64,000 bases of DNA, taken from Ganoderma boninense. Lineage: Eukaryota > Basidiomycota > Agaricomycetes > Polyporales > Polyporaceae. Under the pieces are notes generated by a model, which saw only the letters and a program-made list of their open reading frames with translations, did no database searches and was not told the DNA's origin. The number at the start of each line of letters is the position of its first letter. Within the stretch, counting starts at the first letter, position 1. Made by a program: the position numbers and the translations under genes. The stretch covers positions 3,044,389 to 3,108,388 of the forward strand of contig CM035309.1 in NCBI GenBank assembly GCA_002900995.3, given 5' to 3'. This document shows positions 25,657-37,538 of this stretch, piece after piece.

Positions 25657-26884
25657 GCGCCAGCTCCTTCGGCCAGAGGAGGATGCGCGGCACCACATTC
25701 CGATGAATTACGGAGCGGGCCTGTTCACATCGGATGCGGAGTTCCTGATCTATGACGCTGGGGACCATCATGACCCTGCAGTTGAGAAGGAAACGGATAC
25801 TTAAGGTACCGTCACCCTCTTGAGCGACTTCTGCCTGGGGATGGGGTCGGGAGATGCGCGGAATGCGGGAGGAGGGATTTGGAAGCGGTAGCGCTGGAGA
25901 TCGGCGACTGGCAGTCATTCGTGGTGCCAGAGTTGCGCGAGCATAGGATAGAGGTGAATAAACATCCCTCGTATTGCCCTGCGTCGTAACCGCATGATTT
26001 TCTTCCCTCCTGTGCAGCGGGAAGGCTTCAATCCGCGCCTCCGGCGACATTCGGCTGCGGACAGGCTGCACTCGCTCGCAAGAAACGACCCAACATCGAG
26101 GCTAGTGTCGTTCCCACTTTCGAATGGTCCGCCTATCTGCGAGTCGGGACGGCCTCTCCTTTCTAGCCTTCCCTCACTCGTGTCCGCCCGTGTAGGGGAC
26201 GGAGGGGCTGGGACAGTTCCTAGATTACGCTCGCAGTCGCATCTGCACTTCCAAATCGATCATTATTCGACGCAACGACTGGCATTCTCGATGCGACGCA
26301 ACTTCTGCCCAGGCCACCTACAAACTTCGTCTGCGCAGCATGCTTGCTGTCACTTTTTCAGCCATCGAAGCTGCACGAGGATCGCAACCTCACCCCAGAA
26401 CATCGGACGGCGCACTACCACGTGTGGATTTGCCACTCGGACCAGCAATTACACGGACATGCGGACAAACACTTTGTACCAAGATTCTGGTCGCGGCGGA
26501 GAGAGGCTCTCGTCGGAGGTCGCTAACCCTTGTCCGAAGAGTGCAAAGCTATTATGGCCTGCGAGCGAGGAGGGTCATAAGTGCGTTACGATGTGCACCA
26601 CGGCTTCCGTGGTAGAGTCGCTTCCAGCGTTTGTGGTCTCCGTGCCCATGTCTGAAGATTCATGGTGTAAACGGGTGGCGTGTGTAGGGGCCTGCAATGA
26701 ATACATCTGGTTTGACGGTTTGGTGGCGGACAGGACAGAGGGGCTTGCTCGCTTGTCCAAGTACATAGTACCGCACGGTGACCTCATCGGGAAAGAATGT
26801 CGACAACTGGGGCCCGCGGTAATCTGATTCTCCATACTTTTCCCGTCCCTCACAACTCCCCATACCTCTTCAATCCCGCTCGCT
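25657..26884. other. No recognisable gene; sequence specific to copy A
   Basis: Immediately right of block 2 copy A and unrelated to what follows block 2 copy B. A 277-codon plus frame (25994-26827) and a 191-codon minus frame (26575-27150) overlap each other. Neither has a motif, and the minus frame collides with the better-supported gene at 26885. I treat both as chance frames. Confidence 0.4.
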
Positions 26885-27501
26885 ATGATAGCCGAATCCC
26901 CGCGTGAACGAGTACTGTCAAGGAGTCCATATGTGTCAGCTCCGGGTGAGTTGAAGGAGGCTGCTGCCACTGCCGATGTGCGCAGGCTGAGACCTCGCCA
27001 TCGAGTACGATGCAGCCGCCCAGTCTCTGCAAGCTTTCTCGTCAGTTGTACAAGCCCAAGGCTCGGAGCGAATTCTTGGCATCGGAGGCATGCGCGAGGT
27101 CGAGGGAGGTTATATAGCTGGCACGATAACCGGCAGCGAACCAGGACCATACGGCATTACGTAAGCACCAACATGCATACTCTTGAGATTCAGGTTGTTC
27201 AGTCTCTGCAGGCTTGTACGAGGTTTAGAACTTGAGTGTGCAGCAAAGACATGCGAAGAATGGAACGAGCAACATTGTTGAAGAAGAAGATATGTTTCTG
27301 ATCTGCGACGCCTCACCCGAGTCGAGCGTTCTGTTGGTATGCAGCTGAAGAGAGCGAATGAGAACCATCGTGGAATTAGACTGAGAGGTCGACTTGCTCG
27401 TCACGGATCGAGATATTCGTAATCCTGTGCTTAAATCTTGGGCGCTTCGTCCTGGCAGTCCTGTAGCTGTATACAGACGAACGCTAGTGCAAAATCTCTG
27501 A
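26885..27501 (+). CDS. Four-exon gene for an unrecognised 147-aa protein
   Basis: Exons 26885-26945, 26992-27160, 27237-27336 and 27388-27501 keep phase at every junction and end at TGA. Donors are GTGAGT, GTAAGC and GTATGC; two of the acceptors (GCTGAG, ACTTGAG) are not pyrimidine-rich, which lowers confidence in the exact edges. The product reads SAPDLAIEYDAAAQSLQAF, GSERILGIGGMREVEGGYI, GTITGSEPGPYGIT, then DMFLICDASPESSVLLVDLL and TDRDIRNPVLKSWALRPGS. I do not recognise the family. There is no signal peptide or membrane helix. The start could be further upstream. An opposing minus-strand gene, if real, would overlap the last exon, so the 3' end needs transcript support. Confidence 0.45.
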
Positions 27502-28217
27502 AACGCGCGTGGCACCTCCACTTACAGTAATCATCGCCATCTTGTCCATCACGGTAGCCAGTAGACGTTTCTCCATTAGTTCAAAACTTCATAGCTGTAC
27601 CGTACCTGTAACCCCCACAATGCCTTCTCTCCAAGAGTCCTCCGTGCGTCCCAAAACGAGTGCGTCGTACTCGATGTGTTTTGTCAATCCTCGCGTTAGA
27701 TAGCGCGGCGTCGTGCGTCCTCGATGACTTTTGACGATCCCAGTGCCTGTAGCCCTGGTCGATCAGGCCGAAGCGCCTCGAAGAAAATTGTGGGGCAGTT
27801 CGCCTCCTGCAAGGAAGTCTTGAAGCAAATGAGGATGCGTATAATTGTCCCATAGAGACGCACAGGAAAACACTCACAACACGGTGAAGAGAATCCGTGC
27901 GCGAAAAGTTCTTTTCAATGCGCGCTCAGCCACCGCTCCGCTTAGAGCCGCCTGCACGTGACGGTGGTGCGTAGAACGCCGAGGTTTGAGGATAGAAGCG
28001 ATTCTGTTAGCGGTTTATGTTCGAGAGGCGGTATAAATTGAGCGTTTTGCCCACTCGGTCTGCGGGTCGTTACGCCAGTTGGAGTACAAAAGGAACATGC
28101 AAACGGAGGGGTGTCCGGACTGGGAAGCTAGAAGCGCGTATGGCTTCTTTCACTGCTGTATCTGGCTATGAGGTGCCACATCGTTCCGACTGCATCGTCT
28201 GTGAGAGCAATCAATGG
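27502..28217. other. Possible minus-strand exons, otherwise no gene
   Basis: The minus strand between about 27580 and 27740 reads LTRGLTKHIEYDALVLGRTE and DSWREGIVGVT, which looks coding. It can be joined through a GTACGG donor to a downstream exon ending near 27431, but that exon would overlap the plus-strand gene's last exon. The fragment reaches no start before the gap. I cannot name it. Confidence 0.3.
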
Positions 28218-28317
28218 NNNNNNNNNNNNNNNNNNNNNNNNNNNNNNNNNNNNNNNNNNNNNNNNNNNNNNNNNNNNNNNNNNNNNNNNNNNNNNNNNNN
28301 NNNNNNNNNNNNNNNNN
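28218..28317. other. Assembly gap of 100 N
   Basis: Exactly 100 undetermined bases. A round 100 is the usual placeholder for a gap of unknown size, so order and distance across this point depend on scaffolding. Confidence 0.99.
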
Positions 28318-29070
28318 GCCATGAAACGATACGAGACGAACAGCACAGAGGGTTTGCAGCAGCTCGAACGCGCCCCAGAACCAACATTCACAAAAGCAAA
28401 CATCAGAGGCAGATGTCGACTGGTCCGCCCCACAAGGCCATTTTATACGTGTTGGCTAGACAGCCCAATCAAGATCACCACAGCTCAGTAAACGACAATG
28501 CCGCATATACAGAGGCTGAGAGCAAGTTTAGAGGCCGAGGAGTGGAACCGGGCAGTCGAGATGATGGTCGCGGCGAAACATGGGGCGGGCTTGGGGCCCG
28601 TTAGCCGCAGGTTAGACCGTGTTCGGCCACCAGCTTCAGCCAAGTTTCGCCTTTAGTTACTGATGTCCCTGGTTCGGCCGCATTACATAACCTGCGTACG
28701 GTGTTGTTTCGTACAAGACTAGATATGACGCGTGAGGCTTTGCAGACCTGCTCAAGTTTAAGAATATGTTGTTGTCGGGCTATATCCGATGTCAACCAAC
28801 GAGGCTGCTAGTGACAGATGAAGGGAATTGTGAGAACGAGATTACTATGTAATGTATGCAATTGGTCGTTGCAGATGCTACAGGGCCTGAGTGGGAGGTC
28901 GCTACCTTATCTAACTACCATGACTAGCGATACAAGATGTTTATAGCGTCGTAAGCAACTATGAACATAATGAAACAAAAAAACGAAACCGGCCTCTGTA
29001 ATGCCAAGTTCCGAGCTTTTAGGTCCAATTTACGAGCTCTAAGGATAACCACATCCACTCGAACGCTAAT
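28318..29070. other. No recognisable gene; 3' flank of RAD52
   Basis: About 750 bases between the gap and the RAD52 stop codon on the minus strand. It holds only short frames and AT-richer sequence near 28950-28990. The RAD52 3' untranslated region and polyadenylation site should lie here. Confidence 0.5.
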
Positions 29071-31097
29071 TCATGCCCCTCGCACGCGCTTCACGTCCCC
29101 ACCCTCGCCCACCTCGAGGGGCAAGAACAGCTCACGCATCGCTCCGTTCTCCCGCTGGTGGCCCGAGGATCCGCTCGCGTTCGTTGAGTTCTGCAGGTCC
29201 ATACCATGCAGGTCACGACGCGCCGACTGGAGGCCTCTACCCGTGCGCGTACACACGTCAGCAACCAAGATTATCGAGCCTAGCCCGCAGAGCAGAAAGA
29301 CTTACTGCATGATGTCTGCAGTTCGTTTGAGATTGCCTCCGGACGAACTGAAGCTATTGGGGCGTGGCGGCGGCACACGATTGGGTTGCTGTGGCTGTTG
29401 CTTTGTCAAAGTACGCCGTCAGTGGAGAAAGTGCGCAAGACGACGCCACTTACCGCATCTGGGAAGCTGAACCCGCTGCGCATGGAAGGCATTCCGGCAC
29501 GCTCACCATTCGCGCTTGACGTAAAAGAGTTGGCCAGTCGCGAATGGGCGTGCGACGTCTGCGATCGCAGGCCAGCTGAGTTCGAGGTTGACACAGAATC
29601 TTGAGCTAGGATTGCGGCAGCGTGTGCAGCAGGAGCGCGCTGAACACGACCGCTGCTGCCATCCGTCTGAAGCCAGGTCGGTCTTTCAGCGGGCACAGTG
29701 TTGCATACTGACACGGCCACGGCTGCAGCCTCACCTGCACTAGGCATCTCTTCCGCCGCGGCGCCCGCACCCTCTCCCAAGTCGGTTGGCCGCCCCACGC
29801 CATCGTCGAGCCCGTCGAGGTCCACCATCGCATACAGCTCATCTTCATCCGATGGAAAGTCGTACTCGTCTTCCTGCAAGTCTGCAGTCGCCAACGCCAC
29901 CGCCTGCGGTACTGCTGCCGCAGACACAGACGCAGACATGGAAGACTCAGCTGCGGCAGCGCGAGCGGCCTCGTCCTCGCGCATCTGCGCCTCCTGGGCT
30001 TCCTGAATGGCCCTCAGGCGTGCCGCATGCCGTACTGGTGTTCGCTGCGCCATACCACCCACGTTGGACGGGCTTCGCCTCTGCGTCTCGGGTGCTTTGC
30101 CCTTCCCATTGGGAGTTGACACGGCGTTTGTGTGGTGAAAGGGTGCAGGGAGCGGGAGCATGGTAGAAGTCAACGCGGGTTTGGCGATGGGGTAAGAAGG
30201 AGCGGAAACAGAGAAAGACGAGGCGGAGGAGGCGTGCTGAAGGGAGGCGCTGGTGGTAGAAGCCTGGGTTACATTGGAGATGTTCGGATTTGTTTCATTG
30301 AACTCAGGACGGCGATAGAGGTCAGCCCGCTCAAATTTGGGCTTATGTCGCGGGTTAGATGTCTGTATGCACATGCAAGGGAAGACGCACAGGTGGTGCT
30401 TCGATCTTAACGACCTCTTGGGTGTAAGCCTTGTCATACAGGCAGTTGCCTAATAAGTTACCGAAGTTTCGTAGCGATCGCTTCACAGCATCTGTAACCG
30501 CCTCTTTCTTGCACTAGATGCGCCCTGAAAGTATGGACGAGGGATAAGGAAGATGACGGCGTACCTTATCAATCGCAGCACCCTTACTCATCGAGTTTTC
30601 CAGAAGCCCATATCCAATATCTTCGTGAAACACACCATCTCGGAGAGTCACCCGCACGATTGCAGCGACCCCGACGTTGAAGCGGCGCGACTCCTCGTTG
30701 AAATCGATGAAGTCGATGGTCATATTGACGACACTCGAACTCCAACCATTGAAACCGAACCTATTTCTCGTTAAAATCTCCAATACCGCTATCGACAGCG
30801 CGCACTCACACTTCGTTCGCGAGGTTGATAATCTTCCATCCTATACCTCTGTCAGCACCTGGACAAGTCGTGGAGCTGCGGGAACGTACCTTCCGTATAT
30901 ACCAGCTTGGGGCCTCCTCCAGGGCCTGGTATTTGGGAGATGTACTCCGGACCGAGTCTCTTGTCGAGCTTCGCCTGGAGAGTCGCGATCTTCTTCGCGC
31001 TCTCCTCCGATATATCCATGAATGAAGAATCCGAGCATGCAGAGAATTGCGATCCGAACGCGCTTCCACCACCGCTGGCGCTGAAAGAGCCGTGCAT
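29071..31097 (-). CDS. RAD52: DNA repair and recombination protein Rad52
   Basis: Seven exons (30890-31097, 30810-30840, 30565-30760, 30391-30513, 29454-30341, 29306-29400, 29071-29236) join in phase into 568 aa. Rad52 anneals complementary single strands and, with its C-terminal part, loads Rad51 during homologous recombination in the nucleus. The conserved N-terminal ring-forming domain spans roughly residues 30-185: [13 protein letters not shown], then [59 protein letters not shown] and [20 protein letters not shown]. Next come [13 protein letters not shown] and a long Ser/Ala-rich region with an acidic patch ([14 protein letters not shown]), as usual for the poorly conserved C-terminal half. 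The end [13 protein letters not shown] fits fungal Rad52 tails. Introns are 48-69 nt. The ATG at 31097 gives the normal short leader before the domain. No breaks are seen. Confidence 0.95.
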
Positions 31098-31937
31098 CTG
31101 AGGTGCGAAGGAGACGAGGGCGTGTGTTGCGCTATGGAGCGGTTGTTCGAACGGGGCCTCTGGGGGACTGTGTAGTCACGTAGGAGTTGGCCAGGTGCGC
31201 ACTATAAGGACCCGCGCTGGACATCGACGTATGTAGTCAAGCCGCAGTAAAGAGCAGATAAGGAAGGCAAGAAAGGCAAGACGCTGTGCGACGTCAGAAC
31301 CAGCGAGCTGGCAGCACCCAAGTTGAGGCATGCGGCGTACGCACGTTCGGAAAGCAAGGCCATCTAGACGCCCTACGCTAAGTGCTCCCTCTTACTCTTG
31401 TCATATTGATGCTCTACGAACTTACACTGATCACGTTGTCAAGCAAAGTCGCCCTGGCCCGAAGAGCATTCCCCAAGGAATGATTGTTGGCGCCCTGTAG
31501 TACGTGCTGGAAGGTGGCTGGTCGCACGAGAGCGGCTCCTCCGACCTCGTCCTAGTATCACATTTCGCAAAACATGGGTACAACTGACTGCCCTAGCAGC
31601 CAATCACTGCAGCACGCCCATATCTCCGGGTTCTCTGTCAACGATCTAGTAGCGCGCGGAGCCAAGTCGTGCCGTGGAAGCAGCCCATTTCGTGGAAGCC
31701 ACTTAGGCCTCCAACGACGCCCGAATAGCCGTCATTTTGGCAGCTAGTCTGGCGCACCATCGTATTATGTCAACGACAGCCTTCAGCGCTTGTGAGCGTT
31801 CCGTGTCTGGTACTCGTCCAAGGGTTGACGACGAATGTCTTTACAGACCGAATGCAATTCAACTTCTACCTACTAATAGCTGGCGAACAGCAGCCAAATG
31901 GAGCCGGTTATTACTGGCCCCATTGAAGTCGATGATG
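31098..31937. other. No recognisable gene; 5' flank of RAD52
   Basis: About 840 bases upstream of RAD52. No frame resembles a protein. The RAD52 promoter must lie in the first few hundred bases, but I see no obvious TATA or other site. Confidence 0.5.
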
Positions 31938-32409
31938 CTTGGAGATGTATACTGTGTCTCCGATATCGGAAGCCCCGACGCCCGCCGGATTTTGTCCCTT
32001 CAAGTTAGTCACCGGTCGCGAGGCCTGCCAAGCCCCGCGCGACAGCCCGTCTGGCAGATCTTCGGAATGTGGTGCATCCGAATTAGACAAATCTTCGTGG
32101 ACTGCGGCCGCCAGGCGAGGCCGCCCCACCGGGTCGTACGGCACCTATCACTCCGGCCGCCCCGCAGACTCGTGTGGTCTGCTGCCCTCAGAGGATGGAT
32201 CGTGGACAGTGAGCTTGGTTTTGGGATATCCTTCGGTGAGTGCTCTCCCACTCGGCTTCCCGTGTTCTCTCGGTTACAGTCATGGGTAACTCGGGTTCAA
32301 CGGTGGCAGGAACTGATTTGGATGGCGAAGAGAGGGTGTAGAGATGGAGCACTGGTGGAATGTGACGTCAACGTCGACGTCTTCGACAGCTTCGCTTTCA
32401 GCTACATGG
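31938..32409 (+). repeat. Inverted-repeat arm, left (472 bp)
   Basis: Reverse complement of 37074-37545, same length, with no difference in the stretches I compared base by base and identical translations in two frames. The arm starts CTTGGAGATG and ends GCTACATGG. Similarity stops abruptly on both sides, and no target-site duplication or short terminal inverted repeat is evident. The arms are 4.66 kb apart and enclose the Pro/Gln-rich protein gene. Confidence 0.95.
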
Positions 32410-32429
32410 AAAGTTGTCCGAGGGAATGA
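31945..32429 (+). CDS. Two-exon reading frame on the left inverted-repeat arm
   Basis: Exons 31945-32235 (97 codons) and 32280-32429 join in phase across a 44-nt intron (GTGAGT donor, TTACAG acceptor) to give about 146 aa. The product starts MYTVSPISEAPTPAG and includes SWVTRVQRWQELIWMAKRG and ECDVNVDVFDSFAFSYM. It leaves the repeat after SYM and stops seven codons into flanking sequence. I do not recognise the family. The right-arm copy reads on with a different tail and an open frame further upstream, so this copy looks like the truncated duplicate. Confidence 0.4.
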
Positions 32430-34156
32430 AGGCGCGACGCCGCATATGATGCTTGCAAAATGTGCGCAAGTCGAAAATGCCCAGAACTTCGTCAAGTTGG
32501 CGGGGGCGCTATTTTGCGTCGGAGTTGCCACAGCGGCGGAGGTGTGGCGAAGCTGCAAGGACGCCTCCCGCAGCCCCACTCGCGAGCATCAAGAGCACGC
32601 TAAGCATTCCTATGCGCCATGACAGCATTCAGTGCCCGTCGACCAGGTGATATACATGACATGCATTCGTGTCTTCACTTGTGCGCTGATCCTGTATCCA
32701 GCCCTTCAAGCATGAAATCATAGGTGTAGTGCCTCAGAGAACACGGCTCTCCGACGATTCTCGCGGATCTCATCGCCGAGCTTGAGATCACGCCATCTCG
32801 TTTGGCAAGTGGTTATTTATGGCCGTGCCTATGGTCGTGCAAAAAGGTTCTTCATGAAGTCGCGCGAATACCGCAGTAGTCTGATGTCTTCTCTGTTAGG
32901 CATGCCGCGCTTGTGGATGATAATCATATCATCTGCGTTTTCAGTTGTTGCCAGACCATGGCGAATTTATCGATTGTCTTCAAAGCGATGTACTCATAAA
33001 CTGTGATGATCATTGTCGCAAGCTCTGTCGGCATCTGTTGCAAGTTGTCCACTTCCTCCAGGACAGAAGGCACGCATTGACGCAAATGAGCTGCGGATGG
33101 TTAAGGCTTTACCGACGTGCAAGCATATCTAGGACTTCCCTTTTGTCTAGTGAACGTCAACGACACCTTCCAGCGTGCCATCTGGGGCTTGGTCAACAAA
33201 GAAATCGTCGTCTCCGCATCACATAATGCCATCCAAGGATAATGATCCGGATACTGACAGACAGGTCTTCCTCAGCTCGAAGTCTTGATGATACTTTGCA
33301 GGCGATACTTTGTCATGGGCGCGGCTCGAAGCAAACTGGAGAGGTCGAGAGGGTCGAGATCTTCGCGTGCGACAACGTCCGGTGGACGACCATCTTCAAT
33401 ACACTCTGGTCAATTGCGATATGGGGTTGGCCAATAGGGTGTGTGCACTGCTCGTCACTCTGTTGCACCGCTCACCAGAAAACTCCCTTCTCAGTCCCTT
33501 CAATCATCGACCATCGCTTCACTACATAATCACTGCCGTGTTTCTGTATAGCAGCCCTGGGCGATCTGAGACTGTCCCCACGACCTGCATGTAGCATGGC
33601 AGTGCGGAAATCAACTTCGGGCAAGAGACCAGGAATTGGATAGGTTCTGCCTTAAGGAAAGAGCTTAGACAGGATAAGGAGGACGATGGTGCCAACAGGA
33701 TAGGTGTGACTTTTCACAGTGCGTCCGCCTTGAAGCCTGATGAATGATGAATGAACTTAGAGTATTTGTCTATGTTGCGTGGAATACAGATTGCGCAGGA
33801 AATATAAGTACACAGATCGTACATCTTGGAGTCCATTGTGCACCGCCCCTGTCAGTTTATCCATCCAGGAAGTTGAGTCCATGAAGTTAACGGACGTGCA
33901 TAAGAGTGCGAATAAGACGTCAAGCATAGGCGATGAGGGAGAGATGCATCAAATGAGATGACATAGGCTGTCAGAGAAAAGGACGACACACGATTTGGGG
34001 AGAATAAAAGAGGACGAAGGGAATGATGGTGAACAGAGTGGGATGTGACGTCGTTGCAACGACACGCGGCAGAGAAGGAACACGCGGCGAATATATAAGG
34101 AACACACGAACAACACGACTGACCGTCCGTCCGACCGCTCCGCACCCGAGCACACA
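32430..34156. other. No recognisable gene
   Basis: About 1.7 kb between the left arm and the stop of the Pro/Gln-rich gene. Short frames are present on both strands (for example 32782-33006 and 32945-33226 plus), none with a motif. The last 200 bases are the probable 3' untranslated region of the minus-strand gene. Confidence 0.5.
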
Positions 34157-36208
34157 TCAGCGGAAGTCCGGCCTGTTTGAACCGCGGGGATCGGCTCCTC
34201 CTTGCATGGAACTACCCGCCAAAGCTTGCTTGCTGTCACGATTGAAGGTAGGCACTTGAAACTGGGGGTAGATCGCGTTCTGGAGAGGGTGGGTCTGAGG
34301 AGGGAGGTTCGGAGGAGGACGGCTCGGAGGAAGGAGTGTCTGGGGCCGGAGCGCCTGGGGCGGGACGGTCTGGGACGGACGGTCTGGGACGGGACGGTCT
34401 GGGACGGGACGGTCTGGGACGGGACGGTCTGGGACGGGACGGTCTGGGGCGGGACGGTCTGGGGCGGGACGGTCCTGGGGCGGGACGGTCTGGGGCGGGA
34501 CGGTCTGGGGTGGCACTCCGCCAAATTCTTGACGATGGCCGCTGTCAGAGCTGTGCGGGTCCCCGACCTGTGGATATGCGCCCATAAAAGAGGGCGGCAA
34601 ATGGGGGGAAGAAGCGGAAATATGGCGGGAAGGAGGATGGGAGGGAGCTGCGACTTCTCCAGCCAAGGTTCTCATGGCAGGCTGAAAAACGTTGTGGTAT
34701 TGCTCCGCACCGATCAACAATTCGTCGCACCCGCGACGCGCCTCGTTGAGTAGCAACAAGGCGTTGCTTATCGCCCGATTATTTCCCGACGAGAGAGCAT
34801 CCGTGACAACCTGGAAGCCTGAACGGTACTCGTCCACGGAGATATACGCATTCTCCCAAGCGTGGCGAAGCTCCTGAAGCAAAAGCACGTTGTCTGGGGG
34901 CATATGGCCGAAGCCAGATTGGAAGCTGGGGCTGGAAGAGACGCGGGCAGAAGAATTAGATGCGACTGTCGGGCAAGAACGATGCCGATTGAGAGATTGA
35001 TGCTGGGGATCTAATGAAGCACGAGGGGAGTTGTCGGCAGGAGCGACGTGCGCCAGCGACGACTGGACTAGCGTTGACTGTACCGAGGTTTGGAAGGAAG
35101 CTGGGGGCTGCGAGGAGAGCTGCGAGGGCTGTGTGATATGCTCACCACCACCCGCCTGCCCCGGAGGCACTTGAACCATTTGCGCAACCATAGGGATAGT
35201 GTGGCCAACACGAGCAGGAGCAGGCGGTCTCGAGAAGCCCGAGCTTCCCACGGTCCGAAGGTAGGGGGGTCGCGTGGCGGCCTTGTTCTTGGTCTCCCGA
35301 CGCGATGAACCATGTTGAAGGGAGCGGCTCATCGACGCCGGCATGCTCTCGTCGAGGACACAGGTTTCATTCGACTCTATGCCATCATTCCTTACGGCAT
35401 ATCCCCAGACTCTGGATGACCGACCCGTCAACCTGAGGAATCTATCCTTCCATGGCATACTGGCTGGAGCCGGACTTTCTTCTATGAGTCCCGAAACGCC
35501 ATATATTGAGCACAGAATGGCATCGAATTCTAAGTGGCTGCTACTTACGTGCTTCCGCTCGAACCTGGTTGATGTGGTCGGAGAGCGAAGTGGCGGTAGG
35601 GTTTACGCGACCATTGTTGTATGACTTCAATGTGCGAGCCCAATCCAGAAAAGTAGTGTGGACGCTATGAGACGAAGTATTGATCAGGGACAGTGCCCAA
35701 AAAGTGACGAAATTGATAACATACTGGTGATAAAGCTTCTGTCCAAAACTGACGCAGCTCGACCTATCGAGTGACGGCGGTACGCCATCGAGCGACGCGT
35801 TGACAACGGACTCTCCCAAAGCTGCAAACATATCGTCGTCTGCTCTGCCTTCGTGCATGGCATCCATAATGGTAAGATTGGAGTCCCCAAAGTCGCAGAA
35901 AGCAAAAATCGTGGTGGCGGCGGTGATGTTCGGCAGACGTGGGGCAGATGTGTTTCCGTGGAGGAATGTGTTCAGTTCAGCAAACGAACGTACGTCGTTG
36001 GTAGAGGGTAGGTGGTGTTGCGAGAGCGAAGACGGGGCGAAGGTTGGGTAGGAGTAAGTGGGCCCAGAGGACACGTGGGTTGCTGGGTGGAAGGCATGCA
36101 TGTGCGTCGGCGGCTGGCGGGCAGGCGGCTGTGAGAATTTCGCACTGACTTCGAGACCGTCTGTGCGCTGCCACCGCTCACCTGGTTGGTTTCTTGAATT
36201 GGGTCCAT
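34157..36208 (-). CDS. Pro/Gln/Ser-rich protein with a minisatellite-encoded repeat tract
   Basis: Exons 36182-36208, 35549-36128 and 34157-35481 join in phase into 643 aa starting MDPIQETNQ. Introns are 53 and 67 nt with GTGAGC and GTAAGT donors. The N-terminal part (about residues 10-200) contains a denser segment including CVSFGQKLYHQYVINFVTFW and HTTFLDWARTLKSYN. The middle is low-complexity Ser/Pro/Gln with one compact stretch, LLLQELRHAWENAYISVDEY to LLLNEARRGCDELLIGAEQY, that resembles a helical hairpin. Near the C-terminus a tract alternates PQTVP and DRPVP units, then the protein ends SNRPDFR. I do not recognise a family; regulatory or scaffold roles are only guesses from composition. 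It is the only gene enclosed by the perfect 472-bp inverted repeat. Confidence 0.65.
34367..34511. repeat. 15-bp minisatellite inside a coding exon
   Basis: About ten tandem units of GGTCTGGGACGGGAC (plus strand). One unit is 14 bp (34367-34380) and one is 16 bp (34471-34486); the six units between them (34381-34470) are 15 bp each. In the minus-strand protein the units flanking this stretch read PQTVP and the six units read DRPVP, because the 16-bp unit shifts the frame and the 14-bp unit restores it. Unit sequence also drifts (GGGAC against GGGGC) along the array. Confidence 0.95.
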
Positions 36209-37023
36209 ATTGAGAGGAGCGACTGCGAGTGTGAACGAGCCTGTAGTGCTCTGTGGCTGGATCGGAAGGACCAGTGAGCTCAATTTATGAGGCCGGCCTG
36301 CGAGCTCTGAACTCTGAACGAGCTCCTTGCCGGTGCCAATGAATTACAGGATGGGCGCCCTTCGATGCCAAAAAACCGCAAGAATGTGGTCCAGCATGAG
36401 AAACGGTGCATCCTCAAACAAGTAACCATATGCAGGGATACGGCACGGCCGAACAAGAAATCACCCTTGAACTTCCTTTCGCAATTGATGGCAATAGCCG
36501 CACCCACGTTGAGCACCTCCACGGCTTCCGACCCTTGGAAGATGAAGAAAGTTCAGGGTCCTACGCACTGCGATGAGCTATCAGGTGAGTCATTGACGCG
36601 TGGAATGGTCGTGTTAGTGAACCCTCGAGCCAAGCGAGTCCACCACGAGAAGGGTGCATTCACTGCTAAGCGGACAACTGGCGCTGCACGTACACGAATT
36701 GAGCTTGTCTGGTGGGGAGATCCAGGTGCGACATTCAGGAGAATACTACTCGTCGCACACAAAATTAGCATGTAATGGTATTGCCGGATAGGCCCCGGAA
36801 GCAAAGGCGACTTGCTTTTGCCGCCATGGACTTACGTTTCGTATGAAAGCTTGATGCGGAACAGGAACAGAAGAGCAATCGAACAACGTATTTTTATATT
36901 GTTGCATTTCAGTTCAGGACCTTATTATCAGTCTTCGTGGTGGCTTTCTTTGGGGGGTAGACGAGCCGAACATCTTAAAGGACAACTTTTTTCAGAAGCA
37001 AGGTTCGCGGAAGGTCGGATGAT
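36209..37023. other. No recognisable gene
   Basis: About 800 bases upstream of the Pro/Gln-rich gene. A 136-codon plus frame (36365-36775) has no motif. The region should contain the promoter of the minus-strand gene and the 3' end of the right-arm reading frame. Confidence 0.45.
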
Positions 37024-37538
37024 CTAACTGCATCCATCGGTCTTTAGAGTGTGCTTGAGACCTTGGTTTATTGCCATGTAGCTGAAAGCGAAGCTGTCGA
37101 AGACGTCGACGTTGACGTCACATTCCACCAGTGCTCCATCTCTACACCCTCTCTTCGCCATCCAAATCAGTTCCTGCCACCGTTGAACCCGAGTTACCCA
37201 TGACTGTAACCGAGAGAACACGGGAAGCCGAGTGGGAGAGCACTCACCGAAGGATATCCCAAAACCAAGCTCACTGTCCACGATCCATCCTCTGAGGGCA
37301 GCAGACCACACGAGTCTGCGGGGCGGCCGGAGTGATAGGTGCCGTACGACCCGGTGGGGCGGCCTCGCCTGGCGGCCGCAGTCCACGAAGATTTGTCTAA
37401 TTCGGATGCACCACATTCCGAAGATCTGCCAGACGGGCTGTCGCGCGGGGCTTGGCAGGCCTCGCGACCGGTGACTAACTTGAAGGGACAAAATCCGGCG
37501 GGCGTCGGGGCTTCCGATATCGGAGACACAGTATACAT
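37024..37538 (-). CDS. Two-exon reading frame on the right inverted-repeat arm
   Basis: Exons 37248-37538 and 37024-37203 give the same product as the left arm up to SYM, then a different tail, AINQGLKHTLKTDGCS. Unlike the left copy, the frame stays open for about 60 codons upstream of the first ATG (GPIFHFGCFTGRGKSH, then LNDHEINRPSTRPRP), so the true start is probably in an upstream exon beyond 37720. This suggests the right arm is the ancestral location and the left arm is a copied fragment. Function unknown. Confidence 0.45.

Noticed and set aside
25994..26827. 277-codon plus-strand open frame
   Set aside because: No motif or biased composition, no splice context, and another long frame overlaps it on the opposite strand; probably chance.
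26575..27150. 191-codon minus-strand open frame
   Set aside because: Overlaps the exons at 26885-27160, whose four-exon phase agreement is better evidence for the plus strand.
34202..34753. 183-codon plus-strand frame with GRDGL repeats
   Set aside because: It is the antisense reading of the 15-bp minisatellite; 15 is a multiple of three, so several frames stay open by default.
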